Assembly: GCA_900548855.1 (NCBI GenBank)
Contig: URMF01000009.1
Location: forward strand, 11,513-75,512
Source: an uncultured Eubacteriales bacterium
Lineage (GTDB): Bacteria; Bacillota; Clostridia; Lachnospirales; Lachnospiraceae
DNA length: 64,000 bases
Direction of reading: 5' to 3'
Every line of letters begins with the position of its first letter. The first letter of the stretch is position 1. The notes beneath the pieces were generated by a model. The model had not been told where the DNA came from and made no database searches. It was given only the letters and a program-made list of their open reading frames with translations. Of the stretch, positions 48,942 to 58,694 are shown in pieces. The position numbers and the translations under genes were made by a program.

Positions 48942-50756
48942 ATGGCACATTTAGACCAGAGTCACATTCGCAATTTTTGCATTATTGCACATATCGACCA
49001 TGGAAAATCAACTTTGGCAGACCGGATTATTGAAAAAACAGGACTGTTGACCAGCAGGGAGATGCAGGCGCAGGTTCTTGACAATATGGATTTGGAGAGG
49101 GAACGTGGAATCACAATCAAGGCACAGGCGGTGCGGATTGTTTACAAAGCGCAGGATGGAGAGGAATATATTTTTAATTTGATTGATACGCCGGGACATG
49201 TAGATTTCAATTATGAGGTATCCCGGAGCCTTGCAGCATGTGAGGGTGCCATTTTAGTGGTTGATGCGGCACAGGGAATCGAAGCCCAGACACTGGCGAA
49301 TGTGTATCTTGCCATTGATAATGATTTAGATGTTATGCCGGTTATCAACAAGATTGATTTGCCCAGTGCAGAGCCGGACAGGGTTGTAAATGAGATAGAG
49401 GATGTCATTGGAATTGAGGCGCAGGATGCACCTCGTATATCCGCCAAGACAGGACTGAATATAGATGAGGTGTTAGAACAGATTATAACGAAGATACCGG
49501 CACCGTCCGGGGATGTGAAGGGTCCGCTGAAGGCACTTATATTTGACAGTAAATACGATGCTTATAAAGGAGTTATTATTTTCTGCCGTCTGTTTGACGG
49601 CTCTGTGAGAAAGGGAAGCAATATTAAGATGATGGCGACCGGTGCAGTTGTGGAGGTCGTGGAGGTCGGTATTTTTGGAGCCGGGCAGTTTATTCCACAG
49701 GACGAGCTTTCTGCCGGAATGGTGGGATATATTACGGCAAGTCTTAAGGATGTAAAGGAGACCCGGGTGGGAGATACGGTGACGGATGCTGATAATCCCT
49801 GTGAGGAAGCCCTTCCGGGATATAAGAAAGCAAACCCCATGGTGTATTGTGGACTTTATCCTGCAGATGGAGCGAAATATCCGGAGCTTAGAGATGCGCT
49901 GGAAAAGCTGCAGTTAAACGATGCAGCCTTAAGCTATGAGGCGGAAACCTCCATTGCATTAGGCTTTGGTTTCCGGTGCGGATTTTTAGGGCTGCTGCAT
50001 CTGGAAATTATCCAGGAGCGTTTGGAGAGAGAATATAATCTGGATTTGGTGACAACGGCTCCGGGAGTCGTGTACCGGGTTTATAAGACGGATGGTGAGA
50101 TGCTTGAGCTTACCAATCCATCCAATCTTCCAGACCCGTCCCAGATTGATTATATGGAAGAGCCCTTCGTGGCGGCTGAAATTATGGTGACAAAGGATTA
50201 TGTGGGTGCGATTATGCAGCTGTGCCAGGAGCGGCGCGGCGTGTATAAGAGCATGGAATATATGGAGGAGTCCAGAGCACTTTTAAAATATGACCTTCCC
50301 CTCAATGAGATTATTTATGATTTCTTTGACGCATTAAAGTCCCGTTCCAGAGGATATGCCTCCTTTGATTACGAGCTGAATGGTTATGTCCGCTCTGACC
50401 TTGTGAAGTTGGATATTCTGATTAATAAGGAGGAGGTGGATGCCCTTTCCTTTATTGTGCATGCGGATACCGCCTATGAGAGAGGCCGTAAGATGTGTGA
50501 GAAGTTAAAGGGAGAGATACCAAGACACCTGTTTGAAATACCGATACAGGCAGCTATCGGAAGCAAGATTATTGCAAGGGAGACGGTGAAGGCACTTCGT
50601 AAGGATGTGCTTGCCAAGTGTTATGGCGGTGATATTACCCGGAAGAAGAAGCTGTTAGAGAAACAGAAAGAGGGAAAGAAGCGGATGCGTCAGATTGGAA
50701 ATGTAGAGATTCCGCAGAAGGCGTTTATGAGTGTGCTGAAGCTGGATGATGAATAG
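48942..50756 (+). CDS. lepA: Elongation factor 4 (LepA)
   Basis: Translational GTPase of 604 residues that acts on ribosomes during elongation or assembly. G1 is AHIDHGKSTL near residue 15, G2/G3 are RERGITIKAQAV and DTPGHVDFNYEVSRSLA, and G4 is NKIDLPSAEP. The C-terminal LepA-specific domain has CYGGDITRKKKLLEKQKEGK and RMRQIGNVEIPQKAFMSVL. ATG at 48942 follows AGGAGAG; an in-frame TTG 21 nt earlier is less likely. It is followed 18 nt later by hemW, as in Bacillus. Confidence 0.97.
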   Translation: MAHLDQSHIRNFCIIAHIDHGKSTLADRIIEKTGLLTSREMQAQVLDNMDLERERGITIKAQAVRIVYKAQDGEEYIFNLIDTPGHVDFNYEVSRSLAACEGAILVVDAAQGIEAQTLANVYLAIDNDLDVMPVINKIDLPSAEPDRVVNEIEDVIGIEAQDAPRISAKTGLNIDEVLEQIITKIPAPSGDVKGPLKALIFDSKYDAYKGVIIFCRLFDGSVRKGSNIKMMATGAVVEVVEVGIFGAGQFIPQDELSAGMVGYITASLKDVKETRVGDTVTDADNPCEEALPGYKKANPMVYCGLYPADGAKYPELRDALEKLQLNDAALSYEAETSIALGFGFRCGFLGLLHLEIIQERLEREYNLDLVTTAPGVVYRVYKTDGEMLELTNPSNLPDPSQIDYMEEPFVAAEIMVTKDYVGAIMQLCQERRGVYKSMEYMEESRALLKYDLPLNEIIYDFFDALKSRSRGYASFDYELNGYVRSDLVKLDILINKEEVDALSFIVHADTAYERGRKMCEKLKGEIPRHLFEIPIQAAIGSKIIARETVKALRKDVLAKCYGGDITRKKKLLEKQKEGKKRMRQIGNVEIPQKAFMSVLKLDDE

Positions 50757-50774
50757 CAGTGCAGGGGGAAAGCA

Positions 50775-52073
50775 ATGGAGAAAAAACCAGAGATAAGGGA
50801 ATTGAGCTTGTATGTACACATTCCGTTTTGCCGTGCAAAATGCAATTACTGTGATTTCCTGTCCTTTGGTGGATGCGGTTACAGTGTACAAAAGCAGTAT
50901 GCGGAGGCACTCTGCCGGGAGATTGCAGCATATGAAACCATTGCGGGAGAATATACGGTGAAGTCCATATTTTTTGGAGGCGGAACCCCGTCTTATATGG
51001 ATGTTTCTTTATTGGAACAGGTCATGGAAAGCATTCGCAGGGTGTTTTCGGTGAAGCAGGATGCGGAGATTACCATAGAAGGCAATCCGGACAGCCTGAC
51101 GAGGGAAGGGTTAGTAGTATACCGTAAGCTGGGAATCAACCGTTTGAGTATAGGCCTGCAGAGCACGAATGATGAAATGCTGCAGCGTCTTGGCAGAGTA
51201 CATAATTATGACCAGTTTATTGCAGCATATAACAGTGCGAGACAGGCAGGCTTTAACAATATTAATGTGGATTTGATGTCCGGTTTGCCGGGAGAGAGCC
51301 GGGAATCCTATATCCGGACACTGGGGAAGGTGGCAGAGCTTCAGCCGGAGCACATTTCAGCCTACAGTCTGATTGTGGAGGAGGGAACGCCTCTCAGTGA
51401 AAATGAGGAGTTGTTAAAGCTTTTGCCCTCTGAGGAGGAAGACCGGCAGCTGTATGTCCGGACAAAGCTGCTTTTAAAGAACAGCGGATACGACAGGTAT
51501 GAGATATCCAACTATGCAAAAAAGGGGTTTGAATGCCGGCACAATATTGTGTACTGGACCGGTGGAGAATACCTGGGGATTGGTTTGGGAGCATCCTCCT
51601 ATCTGAAGGTATGGCTTGCGGAGGACCACTGTGAGACCGTAAGATTTCACGGGGTTGAAAACATGGGGGAATATACGGGACGTTTTTTACAGTGCACCGG
51701 TATGATGGAGGATGATTATACGAATCTGTTTCATGCTTTTGAAAATGGTGAGGAAGAAAGCCGTATGGATAAATACAGGCAGTATGAGGACAGTGCCCTG
51801 TTGGAATTTATCCGGGATTATTACCGGGACCTGCATTTTTCAACCCGCAGGGATGAGATGGAGGAATTCATGTTTCTGGGGCTTCGTATGACAAGAGGCG
51901 TATCCAAGGCAGAATTCCAAAAACGGTTCGGCACTGCCGTAGAAAGCGTATATGGTAAAATCATTACAAAATATAAAGAAAAAGAACTGTTGCTGGAAAA
52001 GGATGACAGGCTGTATCTCAGTGATGCCGGAATTGATGTCAGCAATGTAATAATGGCAGAGTTTATGTTATAG
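50775..52073 (+). CDS. hemW: HemW-type radical SAM protein (heme chaperone)
   Basis: Protein of 432 residues, often annotated as oxygen-independent coproporphyrinogen III oxidase. The radical SAM cluster motif is CRAKCNYCDF, which is CxxxCxYCxF, near residue 19. GGGTPS follows at the SAM site, and SIGLQSTNDEMLQRLGRVH and DLMSGLPGESRESYIRTL are typical of HemW, as is the HemN_C-type C-terminal domain. The extra Cys of true HemN (CxxxCxYCxC) is absent, so a heme chaperone is more likely than an oxidase. GGGGGAAA precedes the ATG. Confidence 0.93.
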   Translation: MEKKPEIRELSLYVHIPFCRAKCNYCDFLSFGGCGYSVQKQYAEALCREIAAYETIAGEYTVKSIFFGGGTPSYMDVSLLEQVMESIRRVFSVKQDAEITIEGNPDSLTREGLVVYRKLGINRLSIGLQSTNDEMLQRLGRVHNYDQFIAAYNSARQAGFNNINVDLMSGLPGESRESYIRTLGKVAELQPEHISAYSLIVEEGTPLSENEELLKLLPSEEEDRQLYVRTKLLLKNSGYDRYEISNYAKKGFECRHNIVYWTGGEYLGIGLGASSYLKVWLAEDHCETVRFHGVENMGEYTGRFLQCTGMMEDDYTNLFHAFENGEEESRMDKYRQYEDSALLEFIRDYYRDLHFSTRRDEMEEFMFLGLRMTRGVSKAEFQKRFGTAVESVYGKIITKYKEKELLLEKDDRLYLSDAGIDVSNVIMAEFML

Positions 52074-52084
52074 CTTAGGGAAGG

Positions 52085-52540
52085 ATGGATTGTGAGATGA
52101 GGCTGCTGAAAAAATACGTCACAATGTTTCGTGAGGATATGAGGGATGTAATGTCCCGCCGGTGCGGACTGGATGAACTAAACAATTTTATAATACTCAT
52201 AGGATTTATTTTCATTCTGATTTCTTTGTTTTCAAAAAAATGGATATTTACGCTTTTAGGGGCATTTTTTGTGATACTCTGCTATGTCAGGGTCTTTTCA
52301 AAGAAGCTGGATAAACGCCGGAAAGAGAATGACTTTTATATGAGATATATGGGGCGTGCAGTAGGTGTTGTCCGGTATATAAAGTTATGTGTGCGGATGA
52401 AGATTAAAACCATAAAGGATGCGGAATATGCATATTTTGTCTGTGGCACCTGTAAACAGATTGTCCGTGTGCCAAAGGGAAAAAATAAGGTCAACATCCG
52501 TTGTCCGAAATGCAATATGACTTTTATCCGTCGGACGTAA
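52085..52540 (+). CDS. Zinc-ribbon membrane protein of unknown function
   Basis: Protein of 151 residues. Two hydrophobic segments lie at about 34-49 and 54-70 (FIILIGFIFILISLF, IFTLLGAFFVILCYV). The C-terminus is a zinc ribbon with two CxxC pairs (CGTCKQIVRVPKGKNK and IRCPKCNMTF). I recognise no named family. The start is ATG at 52085 or 52097; neither has a perfectly spaced ribosome site. It lies 11 nt after hemW and precedes the Big_2 gene, and both interrupt the hemW-hrcA order of other Firmicutes. Confidence 0.75.
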   Translation: MDCEMRLLKKYVTMFREDMRDVMSRRCGLDELNNFIILIGFIFILISLFSKKWIFTLLGAFFVILCYVRVFSKKLDKRRKENDFYMRYMGRAVGVVRYIKLCVRMKIKTIKDAEYAYFVCGTCKQIVRVPKGKNKVNIRCPKCNMTFIRRT

Positions 52541-52614
52541 GTAAATGATATAAATTCTTTCCCATATAAGGATAAGGGGAGAGAGAATATGATGAAAGGG
52601 TAAGGAGGAGTTTT

Positions 52615-55600
52615 ATGGGTGATTGGGATGAAATGGAAAACAGACAATGCAGGGAGAAAGGACGGTGGATGCGGAAGTTTTTAAGTATAGCACTGACTGT
52701 GCTGATGATTGGCGTATATCCACTGGAGGCATTTGCATATGAGCCGGTAATGGAGGCGGTAGAGGAAACAGCTAAACGCCAGACGGCAGCAGCAGGGGAA
52801 CGCATTACCATAAATGGTGTGGTATTTGAGGTGATTGACGGGGCGGCGAACACACTCCGGGTTGTTGGCTATACCCAAGATGTGGATGTACAGTGCCCAT
52901 TGGGGGAGGACGGTTCATGGGAAGGAACCATTTCTTATAACGGAACCAAATATACGATAACAGAGGTGGCAGATGGAGCCTTCGCAAACAGCAGTGTGAA
53001 ATATATGTTTTTTCCAGCTACCATTACTTCTTTCGGGACGGGAATATTGGACGGGTGCAGCAGCCTTCAGTCGGTGGAAAATGACTCCACAACAGTAGCG
53101 TTTCCGCTTCCGGAACTGGAGTTTGGATATGTCTGGGAAGATAGAGGACAGGAATATACCAGCATCAAGGACTGCGTTTGTGTAATGAAAACTAAAAAAA
53201 CTGTATATGATATTACCTTCAACAGCCAGGGAGGAACCGAGGTTGCATCTCAGAAGGTTATGGAAGGCAGATGTATCAAGGAACCGGAAGCACCGGAAAG
53301 GGATGGATATATTTTTAAAGGCTGGTATACCAGCTCTACCTGTACGGGGGATTCCTTTGATTTTTCTACATCGGTAGCCAGACCATATTTCCTGTATGCA
53401 AAATGGGTAGAGATTAAAGAAGAATCAGATTTTATTTCGTTGAAGAATGGTTATTCGGAATCGGTTACATTTGCGTCAAAGGAAAATAAATGGTATAGCT
53501 TTACACCAGCGGTTTCCGGCACGTATCAGATGGCTACCGGCTCTACTAATGTCCAAATAAATTATTATGGCACGGATTACACTGCTGATAAACCGCAAAC
53601 TCCCGGTTTCAACTTTTCCGGGGAGATGGAGGCGGGTAAGACATATTATTTCAGACTCTACAATAACGCCGTTGGGGCGAAAACCACTACCCTGACCTTT
53701 GCCAATACCTCGGCAAAGGCAATCAGTACTTTGACGATATCGGGGATATCTACTAGTTATGTCTATACGGGAAGCTCCATTCAGCCGGCGGTTACAGTGA
53801 AAGACGGTGCAACAACTTTGAGGCTTGGAACGGATTATACGGTTACCTATTCCGATACTATCAATGCAGGAACCGCAACCGTAACCATTTATGGTGCAGG
53901 CAGTGCATATTATGGAAGCAAAACCATAACCTTTACTATTCGGAAGGCGGCTGCACCATCCAAAGTGCCGGCATCTTCCATGGAGGTCGCTAATAATGTG
54001 GAAACGGTTGGCGAAGTATCCCTGACTGCATATCCGGGCTGGAGCTGGCAGAGTGCGGATAAAACGAAGGCACTGGTATCCGGCGGCACGGTGACGGCTG
54101 TGGCAGAATATACAGCTTCAAACAAGGATAATTACGAGCAGACCACCGTTACGGTTTCCATTACGCGGCAGAAACCGAGAGTAACGGATTTTACCCTGAA
54201 TAAAACGCAAATAGAGTTAAAGGGTTGGGAGTACGATACGCTGGAGGTTAGCTCCGTTACACCTGCAGACGCAGATTCCTCCACAGTGATTTACAGCAGC
54301 AATAATACATCGGTTGCAACGGTGGATGCATACGGAAAAATAACGGCAAAGGCGACGGGAACGGCTGTTATTACGGCTAAGCTGGATGAGGTTTCAAAGA
54401 CCTGTACGGTTTCGGTGACGAATCCGGTTTCAAGCTTTCAGCTGACCCATTCAAATGTCAGCCTTTCGGGAGGAAAAACGGTAACTCTGGCCGTTACATC
54501 AATGGTTCCTGCCAACCCAGATGCCTACAGTGTGGTATGGAGCAGTGATAAGGAGAGTGTTGCAGCCGTTAAGAAAAACGGCGATGGGAGCTGTGTTGTG
54601 ACAGCCGGGATAACCGGGACCGCAAAAATAACCGCTGTCATTAATGGTATTTCAAGAAACTGTACGATAGTGGTGACCAATCCGCTGACGAATTTTGCCC
54701 TGAATCAAACAACTATGCAATTAAAGGGCGGAGAGATTGGGCAGCTGAACCTCACCTCTAAAGTGCCGGCGAATCCGGATGCCTATACAGTAGACTGGAG
54801 CAGCAGCAACACGGATATTGCAGTGGTTACAGATGGCAGAGTGCAGGCAAAGGCAACGGGAACAGCCACAATTACAGCAATCGCCAACGGTATCGCCAAA
54901 ACCTGTACGGTTTCGGTGACCAATCCCTGTACGGCATTTGAACTGAATACATCCCAGACGACACTGATTGTGGGGAATACCTATACATTGTCTGTTGCAT
55001 CTACAACTCCGGCAAAGGCAGATGCCTATAACATCAGCTGGACCAGTAACCGGGAGGATGTGGTTACCGTTTCAGGCGGCATGCTGAAGGCGTTAAAGGA
55101 GGGCTCTGCCACCATAACAGCCCGGCTTTCCAGTGCAGCGGGAACCTTTGAGAGAACCTGTACCGTGACGGTAAAAGCGGCTACGGCAGAATTGGAGGAT
55201 ATAGCAGTGGAGCCTGTCAGTATGAACCTGAAGGCAGGGGAAACAGAGGTAATTCAGGTGGCGCCTGTGCCGGCAGATGCATCTTTGGGAGAGAAAACCT
55301 ACAGCTCTACGAATGCAGGTGTTGCCGAGGTGGATAAGACCGGAAAGGTTACAGCAAAAAAGAGCGGAACAGCGGTAATCCGGATTACTGCAGGAGGATT
55401 TACAAAGGAATGCAGTGTAATAGTAACGAATCCTCTGGTAAGCTTTAGCCTGAATAAGACAGTTACTTCCATTGCAGCCGGAAGCTCAGAAACGCTTGTT
55501 ATCACTACCACACCGGCGAATCCGGATGCCTATACGGTTACCTGGACAAGTGACAATACCGGTGTTGCAACAGTGGATAACAGTGGTAAGGTGTCAGGAA

Positions 55601-56682
55601 TATCCGGTGGTACGGCTGTTATAACAGCGACGGTAAACGGGATTCAAAAGCAATGTGTAGTTAAGGTGGAGGAGAAAGCAGCAGTTACCTACATAGTCCG
55701 GTTTTTGGATGAAAGCGGCCGTGAACTGGAACAGAAGGAGAATCTTGCACAGGGAAGCACCATAATTCTACCGGCAATTGCTGCACGGAAGGGTTATACT
55801 TTACAGTGGAAAAACAAGATGAATGGAAAGCTGTATAACCCGGGTGCCGCTATTACCGTTACCAGTGATATGGAATTTGTTGTAAATGCCCGGAAGATAC
55901 TTGTTTCCCAGATTACTTTGAATTCCACAGGGAAGACCATTGGAGTAAATGAAAGCTTTGCATTAGGCGTAAATGTAAAGCCGGACACTGCTTTTGACAG
56001 GAGTGTATCGTGGAGTAGCAGTAATACAGGAATTGCTGTGGTGGATTCCAACGGAAAGGTAACGGGTGTTGCGGCAGGAACTGCAGTGATTAAGGCGGCG
56101 GCAAAGGATGGCAGCGGCAAATACGCAGTATGCAGTGTAACAGTCCGGGAACCGGAGCCGGAATATATAGCGGTAGAAAGTCTTAAAATTACCGGTTCTA
56201 CGAAGAAGGTTGCACCGGGTAAGAAAATTACTCTGAAAGTAAATATAAGCCCTGCCAATGCGGATAACCAGCAGGTTATCTGGAAGGTAAGTAATAAGAA
56301 ATATGCGTCTGTTAACAGCAAGGGTGTTGTAACCACTAAGAAGGCGGGAAAGGGCAAGAAGGTAACGGTTACAGCTGTTTCTGCAGAAAATGGAAGCATA
56401 CAGGCAACTTATAAAATCAGTATTATGAAAAATGCTGTTAAGAAAATAAAGCTGACAGGCAAAACCACATTAAAGAAAGGGAAGTCCACCACACTAAAGG
56501 CAAAATTTACACCATCTAAGAATATCAGCAAGGAGCTGACCTGGACCTCAAGCAATAAGAAGGTAGCAACCGTATCTTCAAAGGGAAAGGTTACTGCAAA
56601 GAAAAAAGGAAAGGTCAAAATCACAGCCAAGGCAAAGGATGGCAGCGGCAAGAAGGCTACCATCACAATCAGAGTAAAGTAA
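52615..56682 (+). CDS. Large Big_2-repeat surface protein
   Basis: Secreted protein of 1355 residues. A signal peptide (about 20-41, cleavage after AFA) follows an unusually long charged lead. Next come a BspA-type LRR_5-like part (about 60-165), an InlB-B-type repeat (about 205-268), a part resembling the bacterial pre-peptidase C-terminal domain (275-365) and an MBG-like domain (about 375-450). Nine Big_2 domains follow, six in tandem, then an InlB/MucBP-like segment, then three. The last two are very rich in Lys. No LPXTG is present, so attachment may be by the basic tail to wall polymers (inference). AGGAGG precedes the ATG. Adhesion or a matrix role is likely. Confidence 0.9.
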   Translation: MGDWDEMENRQCREKGRWMRKFLSIALTVLMIGVYPLEAFAYEPVMEAVEETAKRQTAAAGERITINGVVFEVIDGAANTLRVVGYTQDVDVQCPLGEDGSWEGTISYNGTKYTITEVADGAFANSSVKYMFFPATITSFGTGILDGCSSLQSVENDSTTVAFPLPELEFGYVWEDRGQEYTSIKDCVCVMKTKKTVYDITFNSQGGTEVASQKVMEGRCIKEPEAPERDGYIFKGWYTSSTCTGDSFDFSTSVARPYFLYAKWVEIKEESDFISLKNGYSESVTFASKENKWYSFTPAVSGTYQMATGSTNVQINYYGTDYTADKPQTPGFNFSGEMEAGKTYYFRLYNNAVGAKTTTLTFANTSAKAISTLTISGISTSYVYTGSSIQPAVTVKDGATTLRLGTDYTVTYSDTINAGTATVTIYGAGSAYYGSKTITFTIRKAAAPSKVPASSMEVANNVETVGEVSLTAYPGWSWQSADKTKALVSGGTVTAVAEYTASNKDNYEQTTVTVSITRQKPRVTDFTLNKTQIELKGWEYDTLEVSSVTPADADSSTVIYSSNNTSVATVDAYGKITAKATGTAVITAKLDEVSKTCTVSVTNPVSSFQLTHSNVSLSGGKTVTLAVTSMVPANPDAYSVVWSSDKESVAAVKKNGDGSCVVTAGITGTAKITAVINGISRNCTIVVTNPLTNFALNQTTMQLKGGEIGQLNLTSKVPANPDAYTVDWSSSNTDIAVVTDGRVQAKATGTATITAIANGIAKTCTVSVTNPCTAFELNTSQTTLIVGNTYTLSVASTTPAKADAYNISWTSNREDVVTVSGGMLKALKEGSATITARLSSAAGTFERTCTVTVKAATAELEDIAVEPVSMNLKAGETEVIQVAPVPADASLGEKTYSSTNAGVAEVDKTGKVTAKKSGTAVIRITAGGFTKECSVIVTNPLVSFSLNKTVTSIAAGSSETLVITTTPANPDAYTVTWTSDNTGVATVDNSGKVSGISGGTAVITATVNGIQKQCVVKVEEKAAVTYIVRFLDESGRELEQKENLAQGSTIILPAIAARKGYTLQWKNKMNGKLYNPGAAITVTSDMEFVVNARKILVSQITLNSTGKTIGVNESFALGVNVKPDTAFDRSVSWSSSNTGIAVVDSNGKVTGVAAGTAVIKAAAKDGSGKYAVCSVTVREPEPEYIAVESLKITGSTKKVAPGKKITLKVNISPANADNQQVIWKVSNKKYASVNSKGVVTTKKAGKGKKVTVTAVSAENGSIQATYKISIMKNAVKKIKLTGKTTLKKGKSTTLKAKFTPSKNISKELTWTSSNKKVATVSSKGKVTAKKKGKVKITAKAKDGSGKKATITIRVK

Positions 56683-56702
56683 AGAATGTAGATTTTATAA
56701 GG

Positions 56703-56742
56703 AAAGAAAGTTCGGGCATGTTTTCCCGGACTTTCTTTATTG
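56703..56742 (+). terminator. Terminator after the Big_2 gene
   Basis: AAAGAAAGTtCGGG (56703-56716) pairs with CCCGgACTTTCTTT (56725-56738) with one G-U pair; TATT follows. It isolates the hrcA operon from the inserted surface-protein gene. Confidence 0.75.
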
Positions 56743-56792
56743 AGAAAAAACAAATTTTTCACAGATTTTTTTAAGATTTTCACCTTTTTTTC

Positions 56793-56821
56793 TTGACAAA
56801 CCAATATCCCGGTGGTACTCT
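56793..56821 (+). promoter_or_regulatory. Heat-shock operon promoter
   Basis: TTGACA (56793-56798), 17-nt spacer, TACTCT (56816-56821) with an extended TGG just before it. The weak -10 is offset by the perfect -35 and the extension. CIRCE starts 12 nt downstream. Confidence 0.65.
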
Positions 56822-56832
56822 ATATGCAGATG

Positions 56833-56859
56833 TTAGCACTCGGATATGATGAGTGCTAA
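56833..56859 (+). promoter_or_regulatory. CIRCE operator (HrcA binding site)
   Basis: TTAGCACTC, 9 nt, GAGTGCTAA: a perfect match to the CIRCE consensus. It lies at the expected transcription start of the hrcA-grpE-dnaK-dnaJ operon. HrcA, the first product, binds it and represses until misfolded protein occupies GroEL, the established mechanism in Bacillus. Confidence 0.97.
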
Positions 56860-56918
56860 TAATCAAAGAGACAGAGTGAAGCAGTACTGTCAATTTGGAG
56901 ACGGAAGGAGTATGGTGC

Positions 56919-57950
56919 ATGGAGTTAGATGAGCGGAAACTGAAAATATTGAAAGCAATCATTTCTAACTACTTAGAGACTGGGGAACCGGTTGGCTCAA
57001 GAACCATTTCCAAATATACTGATTTAAATCTGAGTTCTGCTACAATCCGGAATGAGATGGCAGATTTGGAGGAACTGGGACTGATTATGCAGCCCCATAC
57101 ATCGGCTGGGCGGATTCCTACAGACAAGGGATACCGGCTGTATGTTGACCGGATGATGGTTGAGAAGGATACGGAGATGGAAGAGATGAAGACCCAGTTG
57201 TTAGACAGGGTGGATAAGATGGAATCTCTTTTAAAGCAGGTTGCAAAGGTATTGGCATATAATACCAATTATGCGACTTTGGTTACGGCTCCGCAATATC
57301 AGAATTCCAAGCTTAAGTTCATTCAGCTGTCCCAGGTTGATGAGAGCCAGCTGCTGGCAGTAATTGTGGTCGATAACAACGTCATTAAAAATAAGATGAT
57401 GAAGGTTGACAGAATGCTGGGCAACGATGAGGTGTTGAAGCTGAATGTTTTACTTAACACGTTTTTACAGGGAGCCTCCCTGCAGGATATCAATCTGGAA
57501 ATGATTCATACCATTAAGGCACAGGCTGGTGAATTTGCTGATGTGATGGAGAATATCTTTCAGGGAATTGCAGAAGCAATTCATGAGGCAGATGAGGTTG
57601 AGATTTATACCAGTGGAACCACCAATATGTTAAAGTATCCGGAGCTTGGCAATATTGAACAGACTACAAAATTGCTGGAAGCATTGGAAGACAGACAGGG
57701 TCTGGATGAACTGATTGATGAATCCATAAACAGTGATAATTCCACAGGAATTCAGGTCTATATTGGTGAAGAAGCACCAGTTTCTAATATGAAGGATTGC
57801 AGTATCGTAACTGCTACCTACGAATTGGCGGAGGGTGCGAAAGGAACCATCGGAATTATTGGTCCGAAGCGGATGGATTATAAAAAGGTTGTCAGCACCC
57901 TTAAAAATCTTACGGGTGAGTTAGATACAATATTTAAGAAGAAAGATTAG
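56919..57950 (+). CDS. hrcA: Heat-inducible transcription repressor HrcA
   Basis: Repressor of class I heat-shock genes, 343 residues. The N-terminal winged helix has LDERKLKILKAIISNYLETG and EPVGSRTISKYTDLNLSSAT, then IRNEMADLEELGLIMQPHTS and AGRIPTDKGYRLYVDRMM. The C-terminal part is the GAF-like dimer domain, ending in TIGIIGPKRMDYKKVVSTLK. ATG at 56919 follows GGAAGGAG by 8 nt; the in-frame ATG at 56895 has no ribosome site. It is autoregulated through the CIRCE upstream. Confidence 0.97.
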   Translation: MELDERKLKILKAIISNYLETGEPVGSRTISKYTDLNLSSATIRNEMADLEELGLIMQPHTSAGRIPTDKGYRLYVDRMMVEKDTEMEEMKTQLLDRVDKMESLLKQVAKVLAYNTNYATLVTAPQYQNSKLKFIQLSQVDESQLLAVIVVDNNVIKNKMMKVDRMLGNDEVLKLNVLLNTFLQGASLQDINLEMIHTIKAQAGEFADVMENIFQGIAEAIHEADEVEIYTSGTTNMLKYPELGNIEQTTKLLEALEDRQGLDELIDESINSDNSTGIQVYIGEEAPVSNMKDCSIVTATYELAEGAKGTIGIIGPKRMDYKKVVSTLKNLTGELDTIFKKKD

Positions 57951-57960
57951 AGGTGTCAGA

Positions 57961-58629
57961 GTGGAAGAGAAGAAAAAGAGTAATGCGGGCAAAAACGCAG
58001 ACAAAAAAAGCAAACCTACCGGTAAAGCTGCAGAAGAAAAGGTAGAAGATGTAGCTGTTGAATCCACTGAAGAGACAGAAGTTGAGACAAAAGAGGTTTC
58101 AGAAAAGGGAGAAACCGGTAAGAAGCCGGAAAAGGGCAAAAAAGGAAATCGGAGAAGCGGCGGTAATAACAAAGCTTTGGAGATGGAATTAGCGAAACAG
58201 AAGGAACTGACAGAGGAAGCAAATGATAAATACAAAAGGCTGCTTGCGGAATTTGAGAATGCCAGAAACCGTAACGAGAAGGAATCCAAAAGAATGTATG
58301 ACATCGGAGCAAAGGAAGTACTAGAAAAGCTGCTGCCGGTGGTGGATAATTTTGAGAGAGCGTTACAGGCAATTCCAGAAGAGGATAAAGAACGGGCGTT
58401 TGAACAAGGCGTGGATAAGATATACAAGCAGATGATTGTAACCTTAGAGGAAATTGGCGTGGTTCCAATGAATGCGGAGGGAACAGAATTTAATCCCGAT
58501 TTGCACAATGCAGTAATGCATGTGGAGGATGAAGCCTTTGGCGAGAATATAGTAACGGAGGAGTTGCAAAAGGGTTACATGTATAAGGAAGATGTGCTTC
58601 GTCACAGTATGGTTAAGGTAGCAAACTAA
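57961..58629 (+). CDS. grpE: Nucleotide exchange factor GrpE
   Basis: Exchange factor of DnaK, 222 residues. About 85 N-terminal residues are charged and of low complexity (Lys/Glu-rich), followed by the long coiled coil (LAKQKELTEEANDKYKRLLA, FENARNRNEKESKRMYDIGA) and the C-terminal beta domain (NPDLHNAVMHVEDEAFGENI, VTEELQKGYMYKEDVLRHSM). The start is GTG at 57961, 10 nt after hrcA. The N-terminal tail is longer than in E. coli GrpE but common in this lineage. Confidence 0.95.
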   Translation: MEEKKKSNAGKNADKKSKPTGKAAEEKVEDVAVESTEETEVETKEVSEKGETGKKPEKGKKGNRRSGGNNKALEMELAKQKELTEEANDKYKRLLAEFENARNRNEKESKRMYDIGAKEVLEKLLPVVDNFERALQAIPEEDKERAFEQGVDKIYKQMIVTLEEIGVVPMNAEGTEFNPDLHNAVMHVEDEAFGENIVTEELQKGYMYKEDVLRHSMVKVAN

Positions 58630-58694
58630 ACACAATGTGTTTGGATTTTCTTAAAAACAAATAAGAAACATATAGAATTTAGGAGGACAAAATC

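Noticed and set aside
55794..56399. Minus-strand open frame of 201 codons opposite the Big_2 protein
   Set aside because: Antisense to repetitive domain-coding sequence; hydrophobic product without family or ribosome site.
58630..58694. Second heat-shock promoter or operator before dnaK
   Set aside because: Only a weak ACAC-aat-GTGT hairpin is present; no CIRCE and no convincing promoter hexamers.
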